Source: Bacteroidota bacterium (lineage in GTDB: Bacteria; Bacteroidota; Ignavibacteria; Palsa-1295). From it: a stretch of 64,000 nucleotides of DNA. Each line of letters starts with the position of its first letter. Position 1 is the first letter of the stretch. Shown in pieces: positions 8,282-17,900 of the stretch. Both the position numbers and the translations under genes were made by a program. Where the stretch lies: positions 335,635 through 399,634 of the forward strand of contig JAFDZW010000001.1 in the NCBI GenBank assembly GCA_018266755.1. The letters are read 5' to 3'. Under the pieces are notes generated by a model. It did not search any database, was not told the DNA's origin, and was given only the letters and a program-made list of their open reading frames with translations.

Positions 8282-10123
8282 ATGAATTATAAGATCCGGC
8301 AGTACGAGATGACGTCACGACGTATTGTTCCTTTGCTCGTTGCATTCATTCTCTCACTTTCTGTCGTCACAGTGTTGTTCGCGCAGACGGACAGCACGAA
8401 ACAGATGATGGCCAGTGGCTTCGCTCAGACGCATGCGGAGAATGTCAAGAGTCTCAACTCGTCGAGCGACGAAGCCGCACCATTCCTGAGTGCGGACGGC
8501 AACTCTATTTATTTTTCCAGTTATCGGCTGAACAATCGGTCGGCCCTGTTCTCTGCAACCCGCTCGTCGTCTACAGAGTGGTCCGCACCAAAATTGCTGA
8601 TCGAGCTCGAAGGCAAGCAAAGCATTAGTGTGCTGACGGTTGCTGCGGACGGGCGTACGGCGGTCGTCCAGTGTTGCAACCGCCCCGACGGGATCTATTC
8701 GACATGCGATCTGTACATGGGCGATCTCGACGGTGGCGAACTCAAGAACCTACGTCCCTTCGGCGCCCCGATCAACTCCGAGTGGTGGGAAGGTCAGCCC
8801 TCGATCTCGTCGGATGGCCAGTTGCTCTTCTTTTCGAGCGATCGAAAGCATGGTGAAGGCGGAAGCGACATCTATATGATGACTCGCAACAGCGCCGGCG
8901 ATTGGAGCGAACCGGTAAACCTAAAGATCAACACCGGCTCCAACGAGGTCTCTCCGTTCATCGCCAGTGATAACCAGACATTATATTTTGCCTCTGACCG
9001 CTCGGGCGGACAAGGGGGATATGATATTTACGTGACCTACCGCAAAGGCGACAACGAATGGTCCGAGCCGAAGAATCTCGGTGCCGCTGTCAATACGAAG
9101 TCCAACGAATTGTTCTTTTCGATTCCGTCGCGCGAGGATGCGGTGTATGTTTCCTCGGATCGTGAAGGTGGCCAGGGCGGATTCGATATCTGGAAGATCG
9201 TCCCGAACCCGGTGAAGCCGAAACCCAAGTTTATCGCATTCAGCGGCCGAGTGCTCGATGCGGTTACCGGCCAACCGATCGCAACAAATGCCGATGTAAG
9301 CATTAATATCTCGGCGACCGGCGAAGCGATCACGAATACCGGTTCGGCCAAGAACTACAAAGCGGATGTTCCGATCGGCAAACCGATTCGTGTCACGGCC
9401 ATGGCCGACGGTTACGCATCGGGGAATGTCGAAGTACAGACGCCGGATGCTTTCGACCCCAACGGATTTTCACAGGATATCAAGCTGAACCCGTCGAAGG
9501 TTCGGATCGTCGGCCACACGACCGACCTGTTTACGAACAAGAAGATCGCCGACGCAAAGGTCACGCTCGAAGAGATCGACGCCAACGGTAATTCGCTCGG
9601 GACACAATCGGTCCAGACCGACGCCGATGCCGCGTTCGGTTTCGATGCGAAAGTCGGCGCGAAGTATCGCATCGCCGCGAGTGCGAATGAGTATCAAGGC
9701 TACTATCAGCCGCTCGACGATATCCCGCTCAAGCGTGAAGCGAGCGTGACGGTCCCGAAAGAGATACGCATGACGCCGAACGAGATTAAGCCGATCACGG
9801 TCAACTTCGAAACGGCGAAGTACGATCTGATGCCGAGCCAGTTGCCGCAGTTCAACGACTTTATCCGCCGGGTGAAAGACAATCCGTACGTCAAGCTTGA
9901 AGTACAGGGATATACCGACGAGCGCGGCTCGGAAGAACTCAACCGCGTGCTTTCGGAAAAGCGCGCAAAGGCAGTGCAGGACTATCTGCAATCGCAGGGT
10001 GTGCCGGCCAATCAGTTGGCCGTTGTCAAAGGTTACGGCAAGAGCAACCCGCTCGATCCGTCGAGCAACGAAGAGGCGTGGAGAAAGAACCGCCGTTGTG
10101 AAATTCGTATCGTCGGAAAATAA
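8282..10123 (+). CDS. PorE-like OmpA-family protein (PD40 propeller, CRD, OmpA C-terminal domain)
   Basis: About 613 residues. A signal peptide ends VLFAQ. Residues about 60-320 hold WD40-like PD40 repeats (FLSADGNSIYFSS, SISSDGQLLFFSSDR, IASDNQTLYFASDR, SSDREGGQGGFDIW). Two carboxypeptidase-regulatory-like folds follow (FSGRVLDAVTGQPI near 318; VGHTTDLFTNKKIADAKV near 406), then an OmpA peptidoglycan-binding domain (about 503-613: VNFETAKYDL, GYTDERGSEELN, KNRRCEIRI). This matches the core of T9SS PorE without its N-terminal TPRs. ATG 8282 or ATG 8309 fits the signal peptide; a GTG at 8171 is open but adds an unlikely leader. The barrel gene downstream is 23 bp away. Confidence 0.85.
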   Translation: MNYKIRQYEMTSRRIVPLLVAFILSLSVVTVLFAQTDSTKQMMASGFAQTHAENVKSLNSSSDEAAPFLSADGNSIYFSSYRLNNRSALFSATRSSSTEWSAPKLLIELEGKQSISVLTVAADGRTAVVQCCNRPDGIYSTCDLYMGDLDGGELKNLRPFGAPINSEWWEGQPSISSDGQLLFFSSDRKHGEGGSDIYMMTRNSAGDWSEPVNLKINTGSNEVSPFIASDNQTLYFASDRSGGQGGYDIYVTYRKGDNEWSEPKNLGAAVNTKSNELFFSIPSREDAVYVSSDREGGQGGFDIWKIVPNPVKPKPKFIAFSGRVLDAVTGQPIATNADVSINISATGEAITNTGSAKNYKADVPIGKPIRVTAMADGYASGNVEVQTPDAFDPNGFSQDIKLNPSKVRIVGHTTDLFTNKKIADAKVTLEEIDANGNSLGTQSVQTDADAAFGFDAKVGAKYRIAASANEYQGYYQPLDDIPLKREASVTVPKEIRMTPNEIKPITVNFETAKYDLMPSQLPQFNDFIRRVKDNPYVKLEVQGYTDERGSEELNRVLSEKRAKAVQDYLQSQGVPANQLAVVKGYGKSNPLDPSSNEEAWRKNRRCEIRIVGK

Positions 10124-10146
10124 GCCGCGCAAGGAGAGTGTAGGAC

Positions 10147-10992
10147 ATGAATCAACGAGTAATGCAGAGAGTTACAGCAGTGTTGGTCGTTCTGGCGGTG
10201 TTCGCCGGCGCGAATCGCTCGGATGCACAGATCCTCAGTCGCGGCGATCTCTTCGGCCCCGGTGCTCCGCCGGCGATGATCGGCGTCGAACTCGGGCTTG
10301 GGATGCACCAACAACAGGGGACGTATCAGGCGGCGTGTAGTTGCGAATTCACCGACGGTTCGATGAGCGGTTTCCTCGGCGGCCTGCTCTTCGAGCTTCC
10401 GCTCGATTACGAATGGACCCTCGGGATCGCGGCGAAGTTCGATTTCAAGGGGCTCGATAACTCCACGATCACGCAGGATACGGCCACCATGCGGTTCCTT
10501 GCGAACGATTCCGTCGCCAAAGGGATCATCCACATGCACCGGACCGGCACGGTGCGCGAGACCTTCCTGACGTTCAACCCCTTCGTCCGCTACGAGTTCT
10601 ACCGCAACGGTCCGTTCGTGCAGATCGGACCTGGGATCGGCATCGTGCTCTCGAGCAGTTTCAAGCACACCCGAGAGCTTCTGAGCTCGAGCGTCCAGCT
10701 CCTGGATTCCAATCTTGTCCCCACAGGCCAGGTGATTCCGGGTGTGACGTTCGAGAATGGGACCAACAGCGAGACACTGCAGGACGAGAAAAAGGTTGCG
10801 AATATCAATACCTTGCAGATCACGCTCAATGCGTCGCTCGGCTACGATATTCCTGTCGGCGATAATGCCGTGATCGCCCCGATGGTGACGTACTCGCTGC
10901 CGTTCACGGCAGTGCGCCCGGACATCCAGTCGACCGGATGGAAAGTGTCGAGCCTGTACGTGTCGGCAGGCTTCAAGTATAAACTCGATTAG
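10147..10992 (+). CDS. Outer-membrane beta-barrel protein
   Basis: 281 residues. The signal peptide ends NRSDAQ; the mature chain has alternating strands (GVELGLGMH, FLTFNPFVRYEFY, GPFVQIGPGIGIVLSS, ASLGYDIPVGDNAVI, LYVSAGFKYKLD) typical of 8-10 stranded barrels. The last residues AGFKYKLD fit a terminal strand, though the end is not aromatic. There are two cysteines near the mature N-terminus (CSC). It lies 23 bp after the PorE-like gene and is probably co-transcribed with it. No specific family recognised. Confidence 0.8.
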   Translation: MNQRVMQRVTAVLVVLAVFAGANRSDAQILSRGDLFGPGAPPAMIGVELGLGMHQQQGTYQAACSCEFTDGSMSGFLGGLLFELPLDYEWTLGIAAKFDFKGLDNSTITQDTATMRFLANDSVAKGIIHMHRTGTVRETFLTFNPFVRYEFYRNGPFVQIGPGIGIVLSSSFKHTRELLSSSVQLLDSNLVPTGQVIPGVTFENGTNSETLQDEKKVANINTLQITLNASLGYDIPVGDNAVIAPMVTYSLPFTAVRPDIQSTGWKVSSLYVSAGFKYKLD

Positions 10993-11087
10993 TACGAGAG
11001 GTATCGGACTTCCCCCGAAAGTCATCATCAATCTCTCGGTGTGAACAGTGTGTTGTGTGGAAGGCAGAAGTAAGAAAGGGTAGTCCA

Positions 11088-14000
11088 ATGAAATCGAATC
11101 TCCACCTGACGGTCCTGAGCCTGTTGATGGTTATGGCCGCGCTTTCGCTCAGCGGGCGCGTCTGTGCTCAGGATCTCGAGACGCATAATGAGTTTATCTA
11201 CGGCCGTGTGCTTGGCAATGACGGCACGATCGTCGTGCTGCTCCCGCTTGGCCGAGTTGGCCTCGACGCGTCCCTAAACTTCTACGACAAAAGTTTCTTC
11301 ACTGCAAAGATCAACGGGCAGTACTTCACGAATAACAATGTTATCCAAAGCCCCCCGCCCGGCACGACAAAGCTCGGACCGCCCAGCCAGATGTTCATCG
11401 TCAAAGGCGCAGTCGATACGATCCGGGCAATCTGGGCGGCCCGCAACGGTGTCGATATCATTCAGGATGTGTGGCCGATCAAATTCACGAAGAGCGGACA
11501 GATCATGATGCGCTGGAGCTTCAAGAATCTTGATACATCCTCGGTGGTCCCCATACAATGCCAATGGCTCAATGACGTCGATATCTCGGACCCGAACGAC
11601 AAAAACGGTCAGACGGCGAACGACGGACCGATCTTCCTGCATCGTTACGGCTACTACGACCAATGGCAGCAATATCCCGGTACGTATTCGCCGAATATCC
11701 CCTGGTTCTATATCTGCTTCCTCTATAATTTACCAGGACCGAAGAACAGCCCCGGGCTTGCGGGTCAAGGATATTTAGACAATCCTTCGATCGGGACGAC
11801 CAAACCGGCTCGCATAACGATGGGCGATTGGTACACGCTGGCCCAGTCGATCTTCGGACCTCCTTCGAATATCAACACGCTCCTCGGGAAGAAACCCGGC
11901 AACGACGATGCGATGCTGATCGAGTTCAACCCGACGGCTGCGTCGAAGAATCGCACGGTCGTCGGCGGTATCACGTCGTACGGTACCGGTGAGTTCGAGC
12001 GATGCGTCGGCAATATGTTCGGGTTGGTATTTTATCCGCATCAGATCGACTGGAATAAGAGTACGATGTCGTATTCTCCGTCGCCGTTCACTGTCGAGCT
12101 GTATGCATTCGATCCGAGCCAATTCAACTCGGCAGCAAATTCGAAGTTTACTCTTACGACCTGCAACAACCTGCTCATCTACGATTCAGCGGGTACAAAC
12201 CTGATCGGCACGTCGCAGACGTTGCCGCCGGACCCGGCCGGACTCTCGATCGGACCTGGTGGTGTTGGGGTGTTTGATTGGTATTTGAAGGCACAACCGG
12301 CGTATTTCTGCACCGGAAATGTCAACTCGTGTTTCAAGATCTCCGGAACGACAGCACTTGGCCCGCCGACATATACGAGCGTTCTTGGCGATACGTGCCT
12401 GTTGCCGATCACGATCGGATGTGCAGAGACCGACACGCTTCCGCCGATCCACGACGTATTCACGCACACCGACTTCGGGTCGAACGATTCGATCACCGTG
12501 CATGACGATCGTGCGAACGATAAAGGGCTCAAGAAGATCACCTGGACGCTCGCTTTTGGCGGCCCGGCCAGCAACTTCACGATTACTATGTCGGACTCGA
12601 TCCAACCGTGCTTCAACGATAAGGCCAAGCACCTGATCGTCATTCACCAGATCGATTCGCTCATCGGCGGTTGCTTCGATTTCAAGTTCGAGGATTGTCT
12701 CGGTAATATCAGCGACACGACCGTTTGCTTCCCGGCACATCCGAAGTACATCGTCCCCGATACGCTGAAGCCCGCGATCAAAATAACCTATTATGGCAGC
12801 TACGACAGTACGCTGTTGTGCAATACCCGCATCGATTCGATCCTGACAAGCGACTTCCGTCAGTACGATGTTGGCATCGACAGCATCTACTTGCTGGATT
12901 CGAGTAACATGTACATGTTGCCGCCGTCGAAGACCTTTAGTCCGCCGAATAACTTCAATCCGTTCCGGTTCGGCGTACACGTGCGTGACTCGATGCAAGA
13001 CGGACACCTCTGCCTGCGCATCAAGGATGCTGCGACACCGAAGGCGAACTACATCGACACGTGCGTCTACTATTGCACGATCAAGGATACGCTTGCTCCG
13101 CGCATTTCGATCTCGCAGGTTTCCCTGTATCCGCCAACGTGGACAGTCTATGTGCATGACGACACGGCGTGGGATCGCCACATCAATCAGATCACGATCG
13201 TAAACGCGGTGAACATCAAGCCGGTCACAGGGCTTGGCGCTGCAACCGGACAGGGACTCTATATCTTCCAGGTCGAAAAAGCGGACACGACGTTGCCTGC
13301 AAGCTTCTGCGTCAAGGCATCGGACCTTGCGGGGAATGTCAGTTCGGATAAGTTCTGCGCGTCGAGCAGTGTCGATACCGATGCAAAGGCGCCGAATATC
13401 GGCTATAGCCCCGATCCGCGCACGAACCCGACCCAGTTGATCGTCAATGTCAACGACATCCACTTCAACGATCCGCCGGCGAATACCAGTAAGTACGTCT
13501 GGGATACCGGTGTCGATTCGGTGTGGTTCACCTGGGGACCGGATCCGTCGAAGCCCGGCATCATGGAGCCGTATTTCCCGGCGACCGGCAGGAAGTTCAA
13601 TTGCGACACGACGCAGTTGCCGCCGATCGTGCTGACGGTGATCGATAGTTTGAATGCGGACTCGATCCCGACATGTATCACTATTCACGCACGCGATTGC
13701 CACGGCAACGATTCGTCGTGGATGTGGTGCTATCCGTTCACGCCGGACCTGGCGCCGCCGAACATCGTCGCACAGTATCTCAACAAGCAGACGGTACAAG
13801 TGACACTCAAGGACGACTCGCTCTACGATCGCGGGCTTCGTTCGGTGTCGTTCGCAAACGGTGCGTTCAATCTGCAGAATGTGAACATGACGCTCAATCG
13901 CCTGCCGGATACGACGTTTATCATCACGCGCACGAACCTTGCGCAATCGGCGGCGGCGACGATCAACTCGATCGATTACTGGGGGACATTGTTCGCCAGC

Positions 14001-14852
14001 GAGCTCGCACAGCATAGCGCCTCGACCGGGATCCAGATGTGGATTCAGGATCTGGCGATGAAGAAGGGCGAGTTGACGCGGCAGGCACAGACGTTCGATC
14101 TGCCCGTGTACATCGTCAAGAACGATACCGTGTCGCTCGATCGCAAGGGCATTCGCAGCTTCAAGTTCAGATTCACGATGAGCGGTGATATCAGCCAACT
14201 GACATTCGCGGGCGTCAAAACCACCGGCACACTGACGGCATCGAATTGGACTGTCACACCGCAGCCGGTAGGGAGTACTGTGACTATTACTGCAACGGCC
14301 GCACCGGGGACGGTGCTGACACAGCCGACCGCTCTCGATACCGTCCTGCTCTATCTGAGCTTCACGACCGCTGCGAGCGAATCGACGAAAGACGTAACGA
14401 TCTCGATCGACACGCTCGGTGTGACCGGAGGTTCGGAATACGTCGTCTATAACGGGTATGCCGATACCGTTATCAAAGGCTACCATGGTCTCTCGACCAT
14501 GCCGCCGCCGTGGGGTTCGATGGAAGGATCGCATATCGTTATTGTCGGTTCGTGCGCTCCGTCGTTGCAGTCGCCCGACAAGAACGTCCGGATCGTTTCG
14601 CTCGATGTTCCGATGCCGAATCCGGTATCGCGTAGTGTGAACTTGCACTACACTGTCGGCGAAGAAGGCCCGGTTCGTCTTGGTGTCTATGATATGCTCG
14701 GCCGACAGGTCAAAGAGCTCTTCAACGACACGCAGAAGCAGGGTGTGTACGATCTGCCGTTCGACGTTCGCGAACTGCCGGACGCACAATACACCATCCG
14801 CCTCGAAGCGAATGGTTCGGTGATCACTCGGAAGGTCACCGTGCAGAAGTAA
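11088..14852 (+). CDS. Giant T9SS-exported repeat protein, paralogue 1
   Basis: About 1,254 residues from ATG 11088, preceded by AAGAAAGGG; the open frame reaches GTG 11055. Signal peptide ends RVCAQ. An N-terminal module (about 25-450: FIYGRVLGNDGTI, RNGVDIIQDVWPI, QIMMRWSFKNL) is shared with the next gene. At least five Ig-like repeats of about 90-120 residues follow, each opening D.APxI or DTLPP and carrying V.VxDD...D. A region near 990-1180 (PVYIVKNDT, IRSFKFRF, LTFAGVKTTGT, LLYLSF) resembles a cohesin or CBM2-like fold. The end is a T9SS sorting domain (MPNPVSRSVNLHY, VYDMLGRQV, ITRKVTVQK). No enzyme signature seen; probably structural or adhesive. Confidence 0.85.
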   Translation: MKSNLHLTVLSLLMVMAALSLSGRVCAQDLETHNEFIYGRVLGNDGTIVVLLPLGRVGLDASLNFYDKSFFTAKINGQYFTNNNVIQSPPPGTTKLGPPSQMFIVKGAVDTIRAIWAARNGVDIIQDVWPIKFTKSGQIMMRWSFKNLDTSSVVPIQCQWLNDVDISDPNDKNGQTANDGPIFLHRYGYYDQWQQYPGTYSPNIPWFYICFLYNLPGPKNSPGLAGQGYLDNPSIGTTKPARITMGDWYTLAQSIFGPPSNINTLLGKKPGNDDAMLIEFNPTAASKNRTVVGGITSYGTGEFERCVGNMFGLVFYPHQIDWNKSTMSYSPSPFTVELYAFDPSQFNSAANSKFTLTTCNNLLIYDSAGTNLIGTSQTLPPDPAGLSIGPGGVGVFDWYLKAQPAYFCTGNVNSCFKISGTTALGPPTYTSVLGDTCLLPITIGCAETDTLPPIHDVFTHTDFGSNDSITVHDDRANDKGLKKITWTLAFGGPASNFTITMSDSIQPCFNDKAKHLIVIHQIDSLIGGCFDFKFEDCLGNISDTTVCFPAHPKYIVPDTLKPAIKITYYGSYDSTLLCNTRIDSILTSDFRQYDVGIDSIYLLDSSNMYMLPPSKTFSPPNNFNPFRFGVHVRDSMQDGHLCLRIKDAATPKANYIDTCVYYCTIKDTLAPRISISQVSLYPPTWTVYVHDDTAWDRHINQITIVNAVNIKPVTGLGAATGQGLYIFQVEKADTTLPASFCVKASDLAGNVSSDKFCASSSVDTDAKAPNIGYSPDPRTNPTQLIVNVNDIHFNDPPANTSKYVWDTGVDSVWFTWGPDPSKPGIMEPYFPATGRKFNCDTTQLPPIVLTVIDSLNADSIPTCITIHARDCHGNDSSWMWCYPFTPDLAPPNIVAQYLNKQTVQVTLKDDSLYDRGLRSVSFANGAFNLQNVNMTLNRLPDTTFIITRTNLAQSAAATINSIDYWGTLFASELAQHSASTGIQMWIQDLAMKKGELTRQAQTFDLPVYIVKNDTVSLDRKGIRSFKFRFTMSGDISQLTFAGVKTTGTLTASNWTVTPQPVGSTVTITATAAPGTVLTQPTALDTVLLYLSFTTAASESTKDVTISIDTLGVTGGSEYVVYNGYADTVIKGYHGLSTMPPPWGSMEGSHIVIVGSCAPSLQSPDKNVRIVSLDVPMPNPVSRSVNLHYTVGEEGPVRLGVYDMLGRQVKELFNDTQKQGVYDLPFDVRELPDAQYTIRLEANGSVITRKVTVQK

Positions 14853-14874
14853 TTAGCGTACAAACGCGCTCATG

Positions 14875-14911
14875 AACACGCTCTCCGGCATGCCGGGGAG
14901 CGTGTTGTTTT
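14875..14911 (+). terminator. Rho-independent terminator
   Basis: A long near-perfect hairpin: AACACGCTC pairs with GAGCGTGTT, extended by CCGGC/GCCGG around an AT loop, followed by GTTTT. It lies 22 bp after the first giant cargo gene and separates it from its paralogue, so the second copy must have its own promoter between here and 14984. Confidence 0.85.
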
Positions 14912-14969
14912 AAACGGGTCCTGTGCAAACCATTTCGGGGCGGGACTGTTAGTACTGATGTAGCGACAT

Positions 14970-14976
14970 AGGAGGT
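14970..14976 (+). promoter_or_regulatory. Consensus Shine-Dalgarno sequence
   Basis: AGGAGGT lies 7 nt before ATG 14984. Most genes here lack a recognisable Shine-Dalgarno sequence, as is usual in Bacteroidota, so this full consensus stands out and fixes the start of the second giant cargo gene. Confidence 0.75.
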
Positions 14977-14983
14977 ACGCCAC

Positions 14984-17900
14984 ATGGGTCTACATCATCA
15001 TCTTAGCTTCCTCCCGATCCGCCGAACCTGTTGCGGACTCTTGGCGATTCTTGCCCTTTCTGTTTCATTGGCTCATGCTCAGAAATCTCCGGTAGTGCGC
15101 TCGAAGTATAGCATGATGCTGCCGAATGCACTCGACGGCACGACATCCAACAAATTTGTATTTGGCCGCGTGAGCCAAAGCGACGGCACGATCTGGGTAC
15201 AGCTTCCCGATGGCAACCCGAATTACGTCGGGTATCTTAATTACCGCGAACAATGTTTTTTCTCGGCAAAGGTGATTGATCGGGTATTCACCAACAATCC
15301 GTATGTCTCGGGCGCCGCGAACACGTACTCGTTGAATTCTCCGGATACTCTCATTAAGAACGCCGATACCGTTCGTGCGGTGTGGACCAATCGAAACGGC
15401 GCGGATATTATTCAGGAGATCTGGCCATACGCATTCGAACGAGCGGGACAGATCGTGATGCGCTGGAGTTTTCGCAACCGCAATCCATCGGTGCCGATCT
15501 CGGTACAATGTCAGTGGCTCAATGACGTCGAACTCGATGACCCCAATGACACACTCTATCTCAAAGTCCCGCACCTCGGCCACAAGATCCGCCATTCCAA
15601 CGACGGACCGACCATCTTGACAAATGTTAGCTACCGGGATAGGTCACAACAATGGACCAATGCAGGGACGATGCCGTGGATGTACATGGCATTTCTGTTC
15701 GATCTGGCGGAGCAACCCGGACGGCCTGCGCTCACGAGCCTCGGGTATCTCGACAACAAAGAGCTTGGTACGACGAAACCACTTCGCGTGACGATTGGCG
15801 ATTGGCCGACACTCTCGACGAGCGCCTGGGGAGTAGCGCCAGGACACCTCATCGGTCCCGTGCTCGGACCCGACGATGCCGTTCTCATCGAGTTTATACC
15901 GACACAAGCCGGAAGCGGCATCACGGTCGGCGGAGTAACGTCGTACGGCACGAGCGATTTCGAGATCTGCCATGGCACGATGTTCGGGCTGCTGAAATAC
16001 AAAGAGTTTTTACCACTCGACAAGACTCGGCAAGCGTACGATCCGACGCCGGTGCGAATCGACTTCCTGCCGGTGAACGACACGACCTTCACGAGCGATT
16101 CGCTTCGGTTCTCATTGACGGTCGGTCCGCATCTTTCGCTTTGCGATGCGGCGAATACAATATCGTACGGCACAACGCAATTGTTGCCGATAGAAACTCA
16201 ACCCCCGCTTCGGATGGCACCGGGAGATGTTGACGAACTCGTCTGGTGGGCAAAAGCATCGCCCGTGTATTTCTGTAAGGATACATTCGTGAGCGAACTC
16301 AAAATCGCGGCGACCGGCGGCATCGACGGGCATCCCCCATACCACTCCGATTTCGATGTGAACGTCGATACGTGCGAGCATCCGATCAGGCTCGAATGCG
16401 CCGAAACCGATACGCTGCCGCCGTTGCACGATGTCCTTGCGGCGACGACAGTACCGGGCACGATGACGATTACCGTTCATGACGACCGCAAGACGCCGAT
16501 CCTCGATCGCGGACTCGATACCGTCTGGTGGCAACCGGATCGAAACACCGTGCCGTACGTATCGAATTTCTCGATCGCATTGCTGGATTCGATTCGTCCC
16601 TGTTATGCAGACACATTAAAGCATCGCATTGTCTTTACGCAGCGCGATTCTACGATTGGGGGATGTTTTACGTTCTTCTTCCTCGACTGCATGGGGAATC
16701 TGAGCGATACCGAACTATGCTTCACGCCTCATCTGCCGCCTACGCCACCCGATACGCTGCCCCCCATCATTAAAATTATCGAACAATTCGGCCAAACCGA
16801 TGACCGACCGTGCAGCGTGAAGATCGATTCGGTACTTGCAAGCGAAGTCCGTAATCACGATCGGAAGATCGATAGCGTCTATGTGCTGGGTTCGCCGAAT
16901 AATATGGCGATGAATCCGAGGTTTCAGCACTTTGCGAATCCTGTGCCCGTCGCACGCTTCGGCGTGCATGTGCTCGACTCGATGCACGACGGCGACATCT
17001 GTATCCGCGTCGTCGATGCCGCCACGCCGCCGAATCACACTGATACGTGTTTCCGTTATTGCACGACGCCGGACACGCTGGCCCCGCTCGTGAAGATAAG
17101 TCCTGTCACGCTCGTGAAATGGCAATGGCAAGTGGACGTCGATGAATCGCGACCATGGGATCGGTTGATCGACACGATATTCGTGTACTATGATCCAGCG
17201 AAGTTCACGTTTCCGCCGACGCTGCAACCGCCGCAGCCGTCCGTTACGAAAGGATTGAATCACTACACATTCATTGTGCAAGCGATCGATACGTCGGGTA
17301 CTGCGTCGTTCTGCGTGCGGGCGAACGATCTTGCAGGAAATATGAGCGACACGGTCTGCACAGGGTTCGAAGCGGAGCCGGACATTCTCGCACCGAACAT
17401 CGTCTTTGAGCACAATCCGAACGTCAACGCACCGAGCATGGAGTTCGGGATCAATGATATCCACCTCGTCGGTCCGCCGCCATACACGACCCGCTATGTG
17501 TGGGATAGGGGAGTAGACTCCGTGTGGTTTACGAACGTGCGGGGCATTACGATCCCGTGGATGAGTGTTAAAGTAGCATGTATCGATTCGCTGCCCCACT
17601 TTGTGTTGTCGGTGACGGATACGGTCGCACTCGATACATTGCCTGCCTGCGTCACGATCAACGCGCTTGATTGTGCAGGTAATCTTGCCACGCAGGATTG
17701 GTGCTACCGATACAATCGCGACGCTCATGCTCCGAAGATCGTCGCGCATTACCTCGACCGTCGGCGCATCCAAGTGACGGTTACGGATTCCGCGTTGTAT
17801 GACCGGGGCAACGGAACGGTCAGCACCAGCGGCGAAGTCAATATCGATCCCATCGCAGCGACGCCTACCGCAGAGGCGGTAAGCACGCTCATACTACAGC

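Noticed and set aside
12186-14789. An 867-residue antisense open frame over the first giant cargo gene
   Set aside because: It is a composition artefact: extremely Arg/Asp/Ile-rich, no signal peptide or domain, and fully contained in a well-supported forward gene.
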